Assembly: GCA_027475525.1 (NCBI GenBank)
Contig: JAMWFC010000116.1
Span: 991,826-1,055,825, forward strand
DNA from: Macrolepiota albuminosa
Lineage: Eukaryota; Basidiomycota; Agaricomycetes; Agaricales; Agaricaceae
Direction of reading: 5' to 3'
DNA: 64,000 nt
Position 1 is the first letter of the stretch. Every line of letters starts with the position of its first letter. The notes beneath the pieces were generated by a model, which worked only from the letters and a program-made list of their open reading frames with translations, made no database searches and had not been told where the DNA came from. This document shows, piece by piece, positions 31,901 to 43,111 of the stretch. The translations under genes were made by a program, and so were the position numbers.

Positions 31901-34842
31901 ACTCTGGCAACAATATCTGGACGGTCAGAAGCTGTTTGCCTCTTTCTATTAACCATAGGTTCTTTTAGCAGAGCCTCTTCAATTTCTGGCCACTTTGGAT
32001 TGGCAGTCATGGTGATGAAGAGATCTGGTTTATGGAAATGTCTGCAAATAGCCATAGAGTCCTGGAATAGTTGCTGCATATGTCGTTCACTTCCAACATG
32101 AGAAGAGGGGAGGACCACACGTCGGCTTTGCCTGCGTAAATCTTCATCTCCAGTAGCCGCATCGACCACTCCTTGATAGACTTCAGCCCTAATCTTCTTT
32201 TGATTCTGCCTGACCCAGTTGAGCTTTGATTGTTCTATTGATGCCCATGCATCCACAACATATTGCTGGAACAGTCTGCTACTCCAAAGCAATGCAGCAT
32301 TGGCTTCCAAAGCCCTCTGCTGCAGCCTATATGCATAATATGCAGTTTGGCTAACCTTTTTGGCTCTTTGTTCTCCTGCTGGTCCAAATTGAGATTGAAT
32401 ATCGGTGTGAAATCCAGGTTCTCCAGTTGGAAATATGACAGTATAGTGCAAGGGAGTATAATAGGGATGCAAATGGCTGATTCGCTTCAATTGACCTCCA
32501 TGCAGATGCAGGACTATGTCACGGTGATCTGATCGTTCTTCAGAACCATCTCCTGGTATAATTGCAGCAACTCCTTCCTGTTCATTAGGGTTGTTATAGC
32601 GTCGATGGTCTCCAAAGTCAGCTCTAAGTTGAACAGAAAGCCTTTGTGGTTGGCCTTCAGGTACTTCTGTCATAATCTGCTTTGCAAGCTTGTATAAGCC
32701 AATAAAGGGATTGACTCTATGAAGCATATCCTGCAAAGAAGCCATTATCTGAGGATCCAATCTAGGATTGCTTCTCTGACGAAAAGCCAATTGTTGATTG
32801 TGATCGTAGAAGTAGAGTTGTGCATACACAGGATGATCACCTTCAGTTGGAAGCAAAGCACCTGTCAGATGATGGAGCTCTCCATTAATCCTAAAGCTGT
32901 ATGGTCCAGGAGCATTGGTAATTGCCTGGTCAATTTTGACTCCCAGAGATGTAAATGCAAAGGCTGCATTGTATTGGCGAATAGATGCTTTAAAAGCATC
33001 AGAAAGAGGATGGTGACCTTGGAGTAAGCCAAGCAGTTCTGGTGGAGCATCTTCAAGTCTAGGCAAATCAATCTGCCCTTGTAAACAGCACATGCCAAAC
33101 TTTGGATTACGTCTAGTAGACTTGGAGAGCTTTTCAGCATCAAAATGTAGAGCATGACAGTGTGGACATGCAACATCCATAGAACCAAGATAATGTGAAG
33201 GGGATCCATCCAGATAATGCTGTCTTCCTGTTGGAAGAGCATTTCTAGGCTGAACATCATCAGGTTGTTGTATCCTCTGTAAGACAGGAGGTGCTGGTAC
33301 ATTTTGCTGCATGACATCCCCAGGTGGATCCACATACTCCAAGTCAGGAGGTGCTGGTAGATATTGCTGTCTATTATCTCCAAGTAGATCCACATACTCC
33401 AAGTCCTCCTCTATATTCTCAGCAGGATTATTCCTAGGATTATCCAGTAGATTTGGATCAATCTTATTGTCTATGGGATGCTCCAAATACTCCAAAGGAT
33501 TTTGAAGCATTTCATCAAAAGCTGCATGGATATTTTGTAATCCATGAGGATCCAAATCATTGAAATCCTCTTCAAGATCAGCTAAATGTTGCTGTTGCCA
33601 GTTTTGTAAGATCCTTTCAGCCCTAGCCTGATTCAAAGGCCTATGTTCAGGATTGAGATCTACATCCTGTTAATCTTTCTTAGTCAATGCAACCTTTAAA
33701 AGTTGTCTTTGTCTCACCTCTAGCTGGTGTAAAGCCCTTTGTGCCTCTGCTACTGCTTGCTCTTCAGCTATAGCAATATCTCTGAGCTGTTGTTGCTCAT
33801 GCAATACTGCTAATGCCTGTTGTTGCCTTTGCCACTCTTGTTGCCTCTCCTCCTCTTCAGCCATAGCAATACGTCTGAGCTGTTGCTGCTCTTGTAACAC
33901 TGCTAATGCCTGCTGTTGTCTATCCTGCTCCTCAGCTGCAGCAATATGCCTCAACCTTTGTTGGTCTTGCAATGCTGCTAATGATTGTGCTTGTATAGGA
34001 GCAACCTGCTGGTTAATTTGTCTTCCTCTATTCCCAAGTGCAGATGGCAGTGGCAGTGGCATTGTGAAGTTTGGCAAAGCAGCTCTATGCAAAGCAGGCA
34101 TTCTAGGTATAGGATTCTGTAAAGGAGCATCCCAACCTTCAGGCAAATGAGTTTCAGGTATACTCATAGCAGTCCCACCAACTACAGGCTGATTGACTGA
34201 TCCCACTCTATGATCTCTTCCATGCACAGTAGCTGGTAGAGGTGCTACTATTGAAGGCACATAAGGAGCTCTATATGCAGGAAGAGGTAGAGGTGGTATC
34301 ATTCTAGGAATTGGATTTTGCAAAGGGGCATTCCATCCTTCAGGTAAATGAGTTTCAGGAATAGCCCTAGCAAATAGATCCTCAGCAACAGTTGGTGGTC
34401 TAAGAGGCCTCCTCAAAGAGCTAGAAGGATTTTCCCTAGAGCTTGAAGCAATCTGATTATTTCCCCCAGTTCTCATATCCCTCAATCCTGTATTTTCCCC
34501 AGATATATCAGAGCTTGAAGCAATCTGATTATTTCCCCCAGTTCTCATATCCCTCAATCCTGTATTTCCCCCAGATATATCAGAGCTTGAAGCAATCTGA
34601 TTATTTCCCTCAGTTCTCATATCTCCCAATCTTGTGATTCCAAGTTGTACATCCTCAGATGCAAATAAATCCACAGCAACAGTTGGTTCAATAGGCCTCT
34701 CTAAAGAGCTAGAGGCAATCTGACTATTTCTTTCAATTCTTATATCCCCAGATCCCATATCCCCAGTTCCATAATGAAGTGGTATAACCACTGAAGTAGA
34801 TCTTCTACTTCTATTTGCACGGCGCTCATCAGGATCAGTCAT
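28931..34842 (-). CDS. Helitron Rep-helicase (RepHel) protein
   Basis: Four exons are proposed: 34842-33718, 33666-31678, 31627-30457 and 30405-28931, totalling 1,919 aa. The 51-, 50- and 51-nt introns use gtgaga..aacag, gtattg..attag and gtaatt..tctag; the first removes an in-frame TAA. N-terminal region: 24-aa tandem repeats (R/T, GNNQIASSS) and Gln-rich coiled coil. Helitron-like N domain follows. The Rep HUH motif is GLPHIHILIF, with paired tyrosines in KYIHKYIYKG. The C-terminal Pif1-type helicase has Walker A GGCGKT, WDEVPM, GGDFRQTLPV, NMRLEQ, TINKSQGQS and YVALSRC. It drives rolling-circle transposition. All motifs look intact. The start may lie upstream through a spliced leader. Confidence 0.92.
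34441..34630 (-). repeat. 72-bp in-frame coding repeat, three units
   Basis: gcttgaagcaatctgatt recurs at 34441, 34513 and 34585, exactly 72 bp (24 codons) apart, encoding Asn/Gln/Ser-rich repeats in the RepHel N-terminal region. It keeps frame, unlike the 77-bp duplications. Confidence 0.85.
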
Positions 34843-34935
34843 TTGTAACTGTTGTAGCCTGCTTTGAATCCTAGCCTGCTGTCTTTGACCTTCAGGAGTA
34901 CTGGGTTCATTATTAGAATGAGTAGTTGAAGATTG

Positions 34936-35543
34936 CCTGAAAGAATAGTTTTTTAAGCATTTTCATAGCTTAAAACTATTGAAAGACACTTACATGATGA
35001 GTATATCAATAGCCCAAAATTGTCCAAGTGTTACTGTAAGCTGAATAGAATTTTTCTTGATTTTTTTGAATTTTATAAGCATTTATAAAGCTCAAAAACA
35101 ATAAAAGTCACTTACTACAATAGCCCAAACTTTTACTATTAGCTGAATTGAATTTTTCCTGATTTTTCTGTGATTTTTTCGAATTTTTTAAGCATTTTCT
35201 AAGCTCAAATACATTAAAAATCACTTACAATGATCAATCAATAGCTGAAAGTTGTCGAGCTATTGAATGTTTGTTAAGGATCATTGATCAATCAATCAAT
35301 CATTACTTACTTTGTAGTTGAGTTTGAAAATTTCGCTATAAGAATGTTTGTTAATGGTCATCAATCAATCAATCAGTCAATACTTACTTTGTAATCAAAT
35401 TTCGAAGTTGTAGCTAGATCAATCATTTATTAATATCTATCAATCAATCAATCAATCAATACTTACTTTGTAATCGAGTTTCGAAGCGTTGCTATAAGAA
35501 TAGTTATTAATATTTGTAAATCAATCAATCAATCAACACTTAC
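34936..35543 (-). promoter_or_regulatory. Serial exon-intron array in the Helitron leader
   Basis: In gene direction, seven GTAAGT donors (plus-strand acttac at 35538, 35461, 35382, 35305, 35223, 35110, 34988) are each followed by an AG acceptor. The four most upstream are 77-79 bp apart. Their exons of about 25 nt are degenerate copies ending ttacaaa or ctacaaa, and the introns contain tgattgattgattg. The last two introns share gagctt..aaatgctta..attcag. Splicing the last one would create an ATG across the junction (AT|G) in frame with RepHel, 32 codons upstream of 34842. Confidence 0.55.
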
Positions 35544-35560
35544 TTTGTAGTGTAGTTTAC

Positions 35561-36119
35561 TCACTACAACGTTGAAACCGTGGAAAAATTGATACTGTTT
35601 GGTTTAAAAATGCGCGAGGCGTGAAAACTGGTGTCCACTAAATCGTGTTTTGGCCTCGGCCACATTCACACACTCCGGATACCTTCCACATGTGTCCGAG
35701 AGATATTGTACATTTAAATATTCAATATACACTCTTTTCCATTAAATAATATCTTTTTTTTTTCTTTTCTACTGAAAAACAGACCGAAAAACAAACGAAA
35801 AAGGCAAGTATTTGTCAGCCTTAGTCAGAAACTGTCAAAACTGACTAATCCATCATTCCCACGAAACGGTTGTCCCATTCTATATAGATTTTGTACCAAT
35901 GAGGAGCTTGCAGCCCTCAGGTGTACCCAACCCAAGAGGTGTCGGAACAAGCGGCCTCAAGGCTGTCTAAAAATATGAATCAACAAAGCTGAACTTCTAT
36001 TATGGATGACTGTGGAGCGTATTCACTCGACACCCTTTTCGACCCTTCCTGATCAATGTCTTTATTTGTCTGTATAGTCTTCACCAGGGGCTCTCACGGG
36101 TAATGTCCTTGACACATAA
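35561..36119. other. Intergenic region right of the Helitron
   Basis: No gene is evident. It holds a poly-T/AT segment near 35750 and the repeat ttcccacgaaacggttgtcc at about 35857 that also occurs left of the Helitron. Confidence 0.4.
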
Positions 36120-37540
36120 CCAACTGCTCATCATTTGCACAAGGGAAGGAACACTTTCGGCGCTTATGAATTGACACAATCAAACGTTATCAGCATAAAT
36201 CCAAAACCACCCTACCTTTACAGACCTGGCCAATGGCTAGATTTGAGATTTATTCCCCTCTATATTCTTGGAATGAAGTCTGTTTTTCCCGCATACTGTC
36301 TCTGCTTCTCTATTCTGACCAAGACCGGATCATCTTGCGACACCCTCTCCCAAGCTTCTCCCCACCCACGACGCAGGGTCGGTCGGTATGACAATCGACA
36401 ACCCAGGACTGATTTTTTTTAGGTCTCTTTATCGCTTACCGGCTGAGTCGGGCTTCTTGGTTCTGTTCAGCAGCATGTACAGAGACACTCACGCTCGGTA
36501 TTTGAAAGTATATATCCTGCTTAACCAATTGCTGAGGCTCTGATTTGACTCACATCATCGCTTTCCAAACCCCTACGTCACATTGAACAGTGTTTGATCA
36601 GTATCTTCTATCCTTTGAATAGATGACGTTAAAGCTTTTCTTGCAGACTGGTGAGGACGACCGTTGTAAATACACTCTTGTTTGAGGAACATTCATCCCT
36701 CGTACTTCAGTTGAATCAAAAAGAGCAAGCGAGCACCGTCTATCGTCTCAAGTAATCAATGGGAGAACCAACCGATTCACTTATGGAGTACGAGTTATAC
36801 AAGTAAATAAAACCACCCACCATCCATTAGCAGGGTATTCAATTATATGTATGTACAATGGATACGCCAAATACGTCCAGCGTGACCTTGTCCACAAACT
36901 AAAACCAACGTCTGAATCACATCAAGGTGATCTGAAGCACCGCCATCACTGTGATACTATGGATAATAATCAGAAGAGCGGCATTGACAGGGACTGCCAG
37001 TGGAATGATAAATAATACACATCCCATCCACCACATCTTCGACTCCAACTCCCACTCCGACTATTAAGCAAAATCAGACACTGAACGCCTCTTAAACCAC
37101 CGCGCCAAAAAGGAGAGTTCCAATCAACACTCCAATCAACACCAAAAGAGGTCAAGAAAGAAAACATAATCAATCCACCTTCAGTGGCCACTTTCTTGAC
37201 CCGCCGCGCACCTCATCCATGGCGGGGGCGTCGTACCGCGGTGTTGGTGGTGACACTTTTCCTCCCATGCCTCTGCCTCTGCCTTCTCCGTCTTCCCAAA
37301 CTCTTTGGTTGACACACCAGCACCAGCGCTCCAATACATCCACATCTGCACGCCAACCACGAAGTTGAGAAGGAACGCGAGTGCAAAGCCCGCTATCTGG
37401 TTGAACACCGCAAACGCCGAGAGCTGACCTGTCGAGCGCGCGTGCATTCTGGCAGATCTGCGAGAGTTTAGAGAAGAGGGAGAAGGGAGCGTGGAGTCTT
37501 GGAGTGCTAGATAATTCGTTGACCCACACAACGTATGTAC
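36120..37540. repeat. Segmental duplication of the MPDU1 3' region (partner about 40880-42440)
   Basis: Blocks in the same order occur in both places: cacaagg.gaaggaacactt, aatccaaaac.ac, ccaatggcta, tgtttttcccgcatact, tgtttgaggaac, accgattcactt, and finally the MPDU1 C-terminal coding region. Identity is patchy, indicating an old copy. A shorter third piece lies near 38910-39000. Confidence 0.65.
37170..37540 (-). pseudogene. MPDU1 pseudogene fragment (C-terminal third)
   Basis: Reading leftwards, the recognisable pieces are a second PQ-loop relic (FSLFSKLSQICQNA, with PQ changed to SQ), RSTGQLSAFAVFNQIAGF and a final helix VVGVQMWMYWSAG. They match the MPDU1 homologue at 41969-43043. The segment corresponding to CAARVYTTAAEVGD of the intact gene is deleted, and the reading switches frame near 37445 and again near the end. 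No N-terminal half is present. Non-functional by-product of the segmental duplication. Confidence 0.75.
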
Positions 37541-37924
37541 TTAAGTGAATCGTTTGTTTGGGTTGCTTTTTGGCTTTGTTTACTGCATGGTTCTACAACT
37601 TACATGTACCACCTGAACTTTCCTCTTCCTCATGCCTTCAGAAGACATCCTCCGGATGTCGCAGCTTTATGTCGAAAAAAGGGCATCTCTTTACAATGTT
37701 GGACTGATTGATTCCTCAGCCACAATGGTGGGCTGATCTCTCCACGATATGATTATGCATACTAAACAAACAGCTTGATCCTGTTGAATACGGCATGGGA
37801 TTCCAAAGGGGCGAGACGAACGATTTTGTTAGCTCCAATGCAAACAAAATTACTTGTTAGCAAGTTTAATTTTGCTGCTGTGCTAATCTGGCTATAACGT
37901 ACGTGATTTATAGTAACAAAGGAT

Positions 37925-38487
37925 ATGGCCAAAGCTTTCGATGATCGGAAGTGGACGCTTGTTCCTGAAGAAGAACATCTCAAATATCTCGTCCAACTTT
38001 GGTGGGATAATCTTCATTCTTGTTCTCCAGATCAAAGGAAAAGATATGTTCCGGTATGTGATCCTTCGTGCTCCTTGGTACGCTCTTCTGACATTTGTCT
38101 CAGCCGGAGAAAGGTCTTCGTGTATCAAGATCTGGTCGCACTTTCTATCCATACAGTCTCTACCGGGTCGAGTCATTTCCTATTTACACTATCGATGGGA
38201 CTCTTACTCAGAGTGGCATGACACGTGTCTGGTCATCTATTCCTCCATATATCTGGCTGGTTGTTGCTGCTATCTTCTTGAGTGGTCAATATCGTTCTAT
38301 TCCGGCAGATCTCTGTTCGCAAAAATGGAGAATTTTTGTTGTCGATGACATGGCGCGGTCACCAATCCCACATGTTTTTTTTTCTGGCCAGCCACAGCCC
38401 CGTAGACCACTACCATATATTAAAAAGGTCGAGGAGGCTCAGTCACGAGATGTTCTTCCAACGTCTGCAGATCCTATTTTGTCCTAG
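37925..38487 (+). CDS. Hypothetical protein, two exons
   Basis: ATG at 37925; exons 37925-38053 and 38104-38487 joined over a 50-nt intron (gtatgt..ctcag), 170 aa. The N-terminus (MAKAFDDRKW, EEEHLKYLVQLWWDNL) is charged and helical. The centre has a hydrophobic stretch (PPYIWLVVAAIFLSG) that could be one membrane helix. The tail is Pro/Arg-rich. I do not recognise a family. The clean splice and a frame open across the junction favour a real gene or gene remnant; an upstream exon is possible because a tttatag acceptor precedes the ATG. Confidence 0.4.
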
Positions 38488-39097
38488 AAAGTTATTGTTA
38501 TTTGGTTTTTGTCTGAGATGACTCTGTCATTATTCACAAATTGAGGCGGGCACGTTGAAATATGAAACTATACGCGAAGTGTTGTCACTTGGTGATATAT
38601 AGTCGGCACCCTGGCTTCCGACTTTGTAAGTATGCCGAAAGTTTGATCTTTCCGGCCAGACGAAGATCAATTGCTTGACCTCCACCAACCATGACTGATG
38701 AATTCCTCAATAAGAAAAATGTGAGTAACGTTCCCTCAGGAAATTAGCGGACCTCAGCATGTCATTGAATTCAACTGAATAAAGAATAAGGATGATACAA
38801 CGATAGGGATCGGTTGTCGAATAGAAGAAATGAAAGGGGGAAAGGCGACAGAGGGAAAGAAACTGGTGTTACTCTTTCGTCGGAATCGAGTCGCGCGCGT
38901 CGATAAAGCAAACGATTCACTTCGTCCATGGAGAATGGGTGTACATACGAGTCTAACAAGACCACCCCCTCAAGACACCTTACGTCCATCATAACATAAC
39001 ACCATCAATATACCTCGTTATACAGGTCTTGTTGCGTCGCATTGTGAGTCGCTAAACAAGACCCTTGCAGTTTACATTAAATATAAGATGTTACACA
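38488..39097. other. Intergenic region
   Basis: No gene is supported. It contains a short copy (about 38910-39000, cgattcacttcgtccatg and ttacgtccatc) of sequence found at 41490-41620. Confidence 0.45.
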
Positions 39098-40717
39098 TCA
39101 AAGAAATTTGGGAAATCTAGACGTATCAAGAATGTAGTAATGATTATCTCCGGCCCCGATTATAATGCGTCCAATGTCCTCAACCAAGAGATGGGTATAG
39201 TCTCTTAAGAATCCGAACCCAGGTCGTGTGCGGAGTAAACATGTAGTTTCACAAGGAAGTTTTGCGGGGCCAATTGTCATGTCAGCCAGATGATTCCGAT
39301 CTGCGCGAATGCTGTAACCGCGGGATCTCTTCTCCAAAAGCACCTTGTTTGTTACAGCCGCCCGTAGCATATATTTGTGAGATATATCCATATAGTCCAC
39401 GAGACGTGGTGGATGCTCAACATTATGAGGAACCACCAGATGCCAAACATGCTGTTCGCCAGTCATAACAAGAACAACGGCGTCGTTGTGCTGAATCGAT
39501 TGATGGTATTGCAACCTATACTCATCCATATAATCGTCACTTGTTGTTTCTGACCATCGTGCCTCTGACAGAACCTGCGGGATTACGGGGGCAATAGGTT
39601 GATCATCGGTCATTCTTCCTATGTCGTATAAGAAGACATCAGAGGTGAGAAAAACCAACTGGCGTCCGGGAAGTAGCAATATGGAATCCTAAATCGCATA
39701 TGTAACTTGTGTACATCGTATGAAGGGGTCCTCACATACCGAGTCTACACAGTTTCGAACATCATGGAAAATAACCGTTCTACGATGCACAGACGCCGTC
39801 GAGGACCTCCAATCAAAGATTTCGATATATGTCCGCCAAGACTTACGCATAAGCCTGGCAAATAAATGACCAGAAAGACTGACAGAAATTACAAAGGTAT
39901 TGGGCTCAGTCGCCGGAAAAGAATGTAAAAGACGTTCTTCCAGCCATGCAGAGGACCCATGTCCACGCAGTTTGACAGACCAAAACATAAGATCCAGGTT
40001 GACAGACCGAAACAGATCAAGAGAATCAGCTCCGGATGGGTCTGATCTGACTCCTGGATTCGAGTCAGTATCGCTCGTGTTACGCATAGGACTGGAATGC
40101 AACTGACTAATGTAGTGTTCAGGATACGTGACCATGCAAAACTTCAACGTTGGACTCGCAGGATCAATGTCAATGGCTGTGCCATAGGTAAAAAATTCGC
40201 CTGCGTAGCCACGCGATGGTGTTAATGGTTCACCCCGCATGGTATCTTCTTCAAGGTCATGGTACGAAACTTTACCACTGTGATTGTTGGTGACAAGAAG
40301 CCAGCGTCCACCCGGGACCAAAGTCAACGAAACAATAACGTCAAAGGAGAGCTTGCGCTCATAAACAGGACAAGAATCACATTCCCAATCGACACCTCTT
40401 CGTTGCAAGACCCAGGACTCCAGTTCCGGGGCTGAATACTTGTCGAGTCTTGCTTCCGCCGCCAAACTGAATTTGTTCTCTGCCAGATAACTTTGATACT
40501 GGCCCGTCCACACTTCCCGTGTTCGTGAGACGTCATTTAGTTGTTTGCAAACCTGCAGACATCGATCTATCTCTTGCTTTTGTATTAAAATCGATGGACC
40601 CACCTGCCTCATGATAAGCAAGTCACGCCAATCATGGACATGCTTCAGGATCTCGACCAGAACTTCTAAAGGTAGATCGCTGAATCCGGACATATGTTGA
40701 GATGCAGAGGAACTCAT
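39098..40717 (-). CDS. F-box protein
   Basis: ATG at 40717; exons 40717-40604, 40552-39740 and 39688-39098 with two 51-nt introns (gtgggt..tgcag and gtatgt..tttag), giving 505 aa. An F-box occupies residues 10-50 (FSDLPLEVLVEILKHV, then CKQLNDVSR), with the first intron splitting it, a common arrangement in Agaricomycete F-box genes. The remainder (for example PGGRWLLVTNN and HDLEED) looks like the beta-rich region that follows F-boxes in this expanded family; no WD40 signature is complete. By family knowledge it would recruit substrates to an SCF ubiquitin ligase through Skp1. Substrate unknown. All junctions keep frame, so it is likely intact. Confidence 0.85.
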
Positions 40718-41968
40718 CGGGGCGAGCGTCGAAGATCAGGCGTGGGGCTGGGTAGAAAATAGAAAATAGAAAATAAATTCCACCTTAATGGTGAGCCTTA
40801 CATCATGTAGCAACCGTGACCAATGTGACCAGTGTGATAAGTACACGAACAACTTGAGCGCTCACCGGTCACCGATCATCCATCGGCACAAGGGGGAAGG
40901 AACATTTTTGGAGCTTATTGTTATTCAGATTTGAATTGACCACACAGTGGTACATGTATAAATCCAAAACAACTCTGCTTTTACACTCATGTCCAATGGC
41001 TAAACTCGAGCGAGATGTTTTTACCTCCCTTGTTTTTTTTTTTTTGCTTCTCCCTGGGTATTGACGGAACGTCAAAGCCTGTTTGTTTTTTCCCGGATAC
41101 TTACTTACTGTCTCTGCTTCTACGTCAAAGCCTGTTTATTTTTTCCCGCATACTTACTTACTGTCTCTGCTTCTCTGCTTCTCTGCTTCTCTATTCCGTG
41201 TTCTGTGTTCTCTATTCTCTATTCTGTGTTCTGTGTTCCGTGTTCTGTGCTGTGATGGAGAATCTCGCCCCCGTCCCAGAACGTCTTCTATGTATGTATG
41301 TATGTATGTATGCATTTATGTATACTTCTCCAACCCGGCAGCTCGGTAACCTCACAAATAGATGACGTGTTAAAAGATCTTCTCGCGAACCGGTTCACAT
41401 AACATACATATTCTCTTATTTTGTTTGAGGAACTTGGATCCTTCGTGGTAAGGGTAAGGGAGGGGAACGCATCCATACAAACCACTGGACCGATTCACTT
41501 CGTCCATGATGCATGAAGCTTTGAAGAATGAATGAGGTGTACGTACGAGTCTAGATAATAAAAACCACCCCCTCCACCGACCCATCAAGACATAAGACAC
41601 TTACGTCCATCGTACCATAACACTATCGACCTCGGACTCAAAGCACCAGCCACAATCACCATGACAGTATGTATGTATGTATGTATGTATAATAAAGGCA
41701 TATACATTATTTCCAAAGCGGCATGCCAGAGGAGTACACAATAAATACACCACCTCCTCCCACTCCACTCCGTACCACACTCCACCTCACCTGCCACACC
41801 CACACCTCACCTGCCACACCCACACCTCACCTGCCACACCCACACCCACACCCACATCAAACAAAATCCGACACCGAACGCCTCTAAACCAACCGCAAAG
41901 TGGAGTGGGGAGGGAGGGGGGTACCAATCAACAGTTCAATCAACCTCAAGCACTCAAAAAAGGATCAA
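40718..41968. other. Intergenic region with microsatellites
   Basis: It contains tctgcttctctgcttctc repeats (41165-41250), gtat repeats near 41292-41315 and 41669-41690, and a 20-bp cctcacctgccacacccaca tandem repeat near 41785-41850. It is also the partner of the 36.1-37.5 kb duplication. No gene is seen. Confidence 0.6.
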
Positions 41969-43043
41969 TCAATCCACCTTCCGAGCCCACTTTCTCGATC
42001 CTGCCGCGGAGGAGGTGCGTGGCGGGGGCGTCGCGACGCGGTATTGTTGTTGGTGGTGAAGGTGCCACTTTTCCTCCCCCGCCTCCGTAGCCACCACCAC
42101 CTCCTCCTCCTTATCTCGCACCCCACCACCGCCTCCGCCTCCGCCGACGCCCGCGCCGCCACCGACGCCCGCACCCCAATACACCCACATCTGCAAACCC
42201 AACACCCCATTCAACCCAAGCGCAAGCAAAAACCCCGTAAGCACAACCGCATCGCCCACCTCCGCCGCGGTGGTATACACCCTCGCAGCGCACCCCGCGA
42301 CCTGCGCGAGCACAGCGAACGCAGAGAGCTGCCCTGTCGAGCGCGCGCGCGCGTTCTGCGCGATCTGTGGGAGTTTTGCGAAGAGCGCGAGAGGGAGCGT
42401 GCAAGCTTGGAGGAGGGCGAGGTACCCTGGTGGTATCTGCGCGAGTGTGAGCCCCACGCCTACGAGAGCGAGGCATGAGAGCGTGATGCGCACGTGTAGA
42501 GGGAGGGAAGGAGAGGGAGAGGGAGAAGGAGAAGGAGGGAGGGAGGGAGGGAGGGATATGATGAGGAGGGTGATGAGTGTGTTTTGGAGTGTGAGGAAGA
42601 GGTTTTCGCCGTATGTCGAGAATGGGAATGCGTGCCGGAAGGAGTAGAAGAGGGTTATGGCGTACGAGAGGGTTTCGAGGATGTATGCGGAGAGCGAGAG
42701 CCCGTGTGTAGAGTGTGCGTTGATGACTTTTGGGTGATTAAATTAGTTGGGAAAAAAGGGAGGATGGAGGAGGGGGGGAGGTTACTTAGTATGATTTGGG
42801 GTACTTTCATTATTGACCCGCCTGCGACTATGCCGATTCCTAGGCCTTTGGACACGGCGTACTTGATGCACGGGACATTGCCAATGTCGAGATTTTCGAC
42901 AAGTGACGTGTAACATTCCTTTGGGTTTCCCCCGCGCGGTCAGTTCTCTGTAGACTGACGACATTGGAAAAACGCACCTGGCCGACGATGGAGACGCCGA
43001 GGTCGCGGACGAACCAGGGGAGGTTGCGCGTGATGGATGTCAT
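41969..43043 (-). CDS. Mannose-P-dolichol utilization defect 1 (MPDU1/Lec35) homologue, PQ-loop membrane protein
   Basis: Exons 43043-42978, 42918-42786 and 42726-41969 with two 59-nt introns give 318 aa. Diagnostic MPDU1 features: a cysteine-containing start of exon 2 (ECYTSLVENLD), a first PQ-loop (SIMKVPQI), then HGLSLSAYILET, FPFSTYGENLFLTLQN and a second PQ-loop (AKLPQIAQNARARSTGQLS). About seven hydrophobic helices are expected. The family acts in the ER membrane and is needed for use of dolichol-phosphate mannose and glucose in N-glycan and GPI assembly. A CCCT microsatellite (about 42500-42555) encodes a Pro/Ser insert between helices, and the C-terminal tail is Gly-rich. It shares a divergent promoter of only about 70 bp with the BRCT gene. 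Confidence 0.9.
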
Positions 43044-43111
43044 GGTGGAAAAAGAGACGTTGGGTTGCACGTGGCACTGCCACGCACACGGGGTTTTGCT
43101 TTCAGACAACA

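Larger units (their letters stand above)
28640..35560 (-). mobile_element. Autonomous Helitron (boundaries approximate)
   Basis: It contains the RepHel gene, repeated leader units on its 5' side and repeated units on its 3' side. I could not fix the TC 5' end or the CTRR 3' end with its hairpin. A ttcccacgaaacggttgtcc direct repeat lies outside both ends (28250/28327 and 35857) and may mark related insertions or the target context. Confidence 0.7.

Noticed and set aside
33670..33672. Nonsense codon splitting the Helitron protein
   Set aside because: The TAA lies in a well-formed 51-nt intron (gtgaga..aacag), so it is removed by splicing.
35305..35543. Leader repeats as members of the 77-bp artefact set
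   Set aside because: Units are degenerate, with spacing varying between 77 and 79, so they are genuine ancient duplications.
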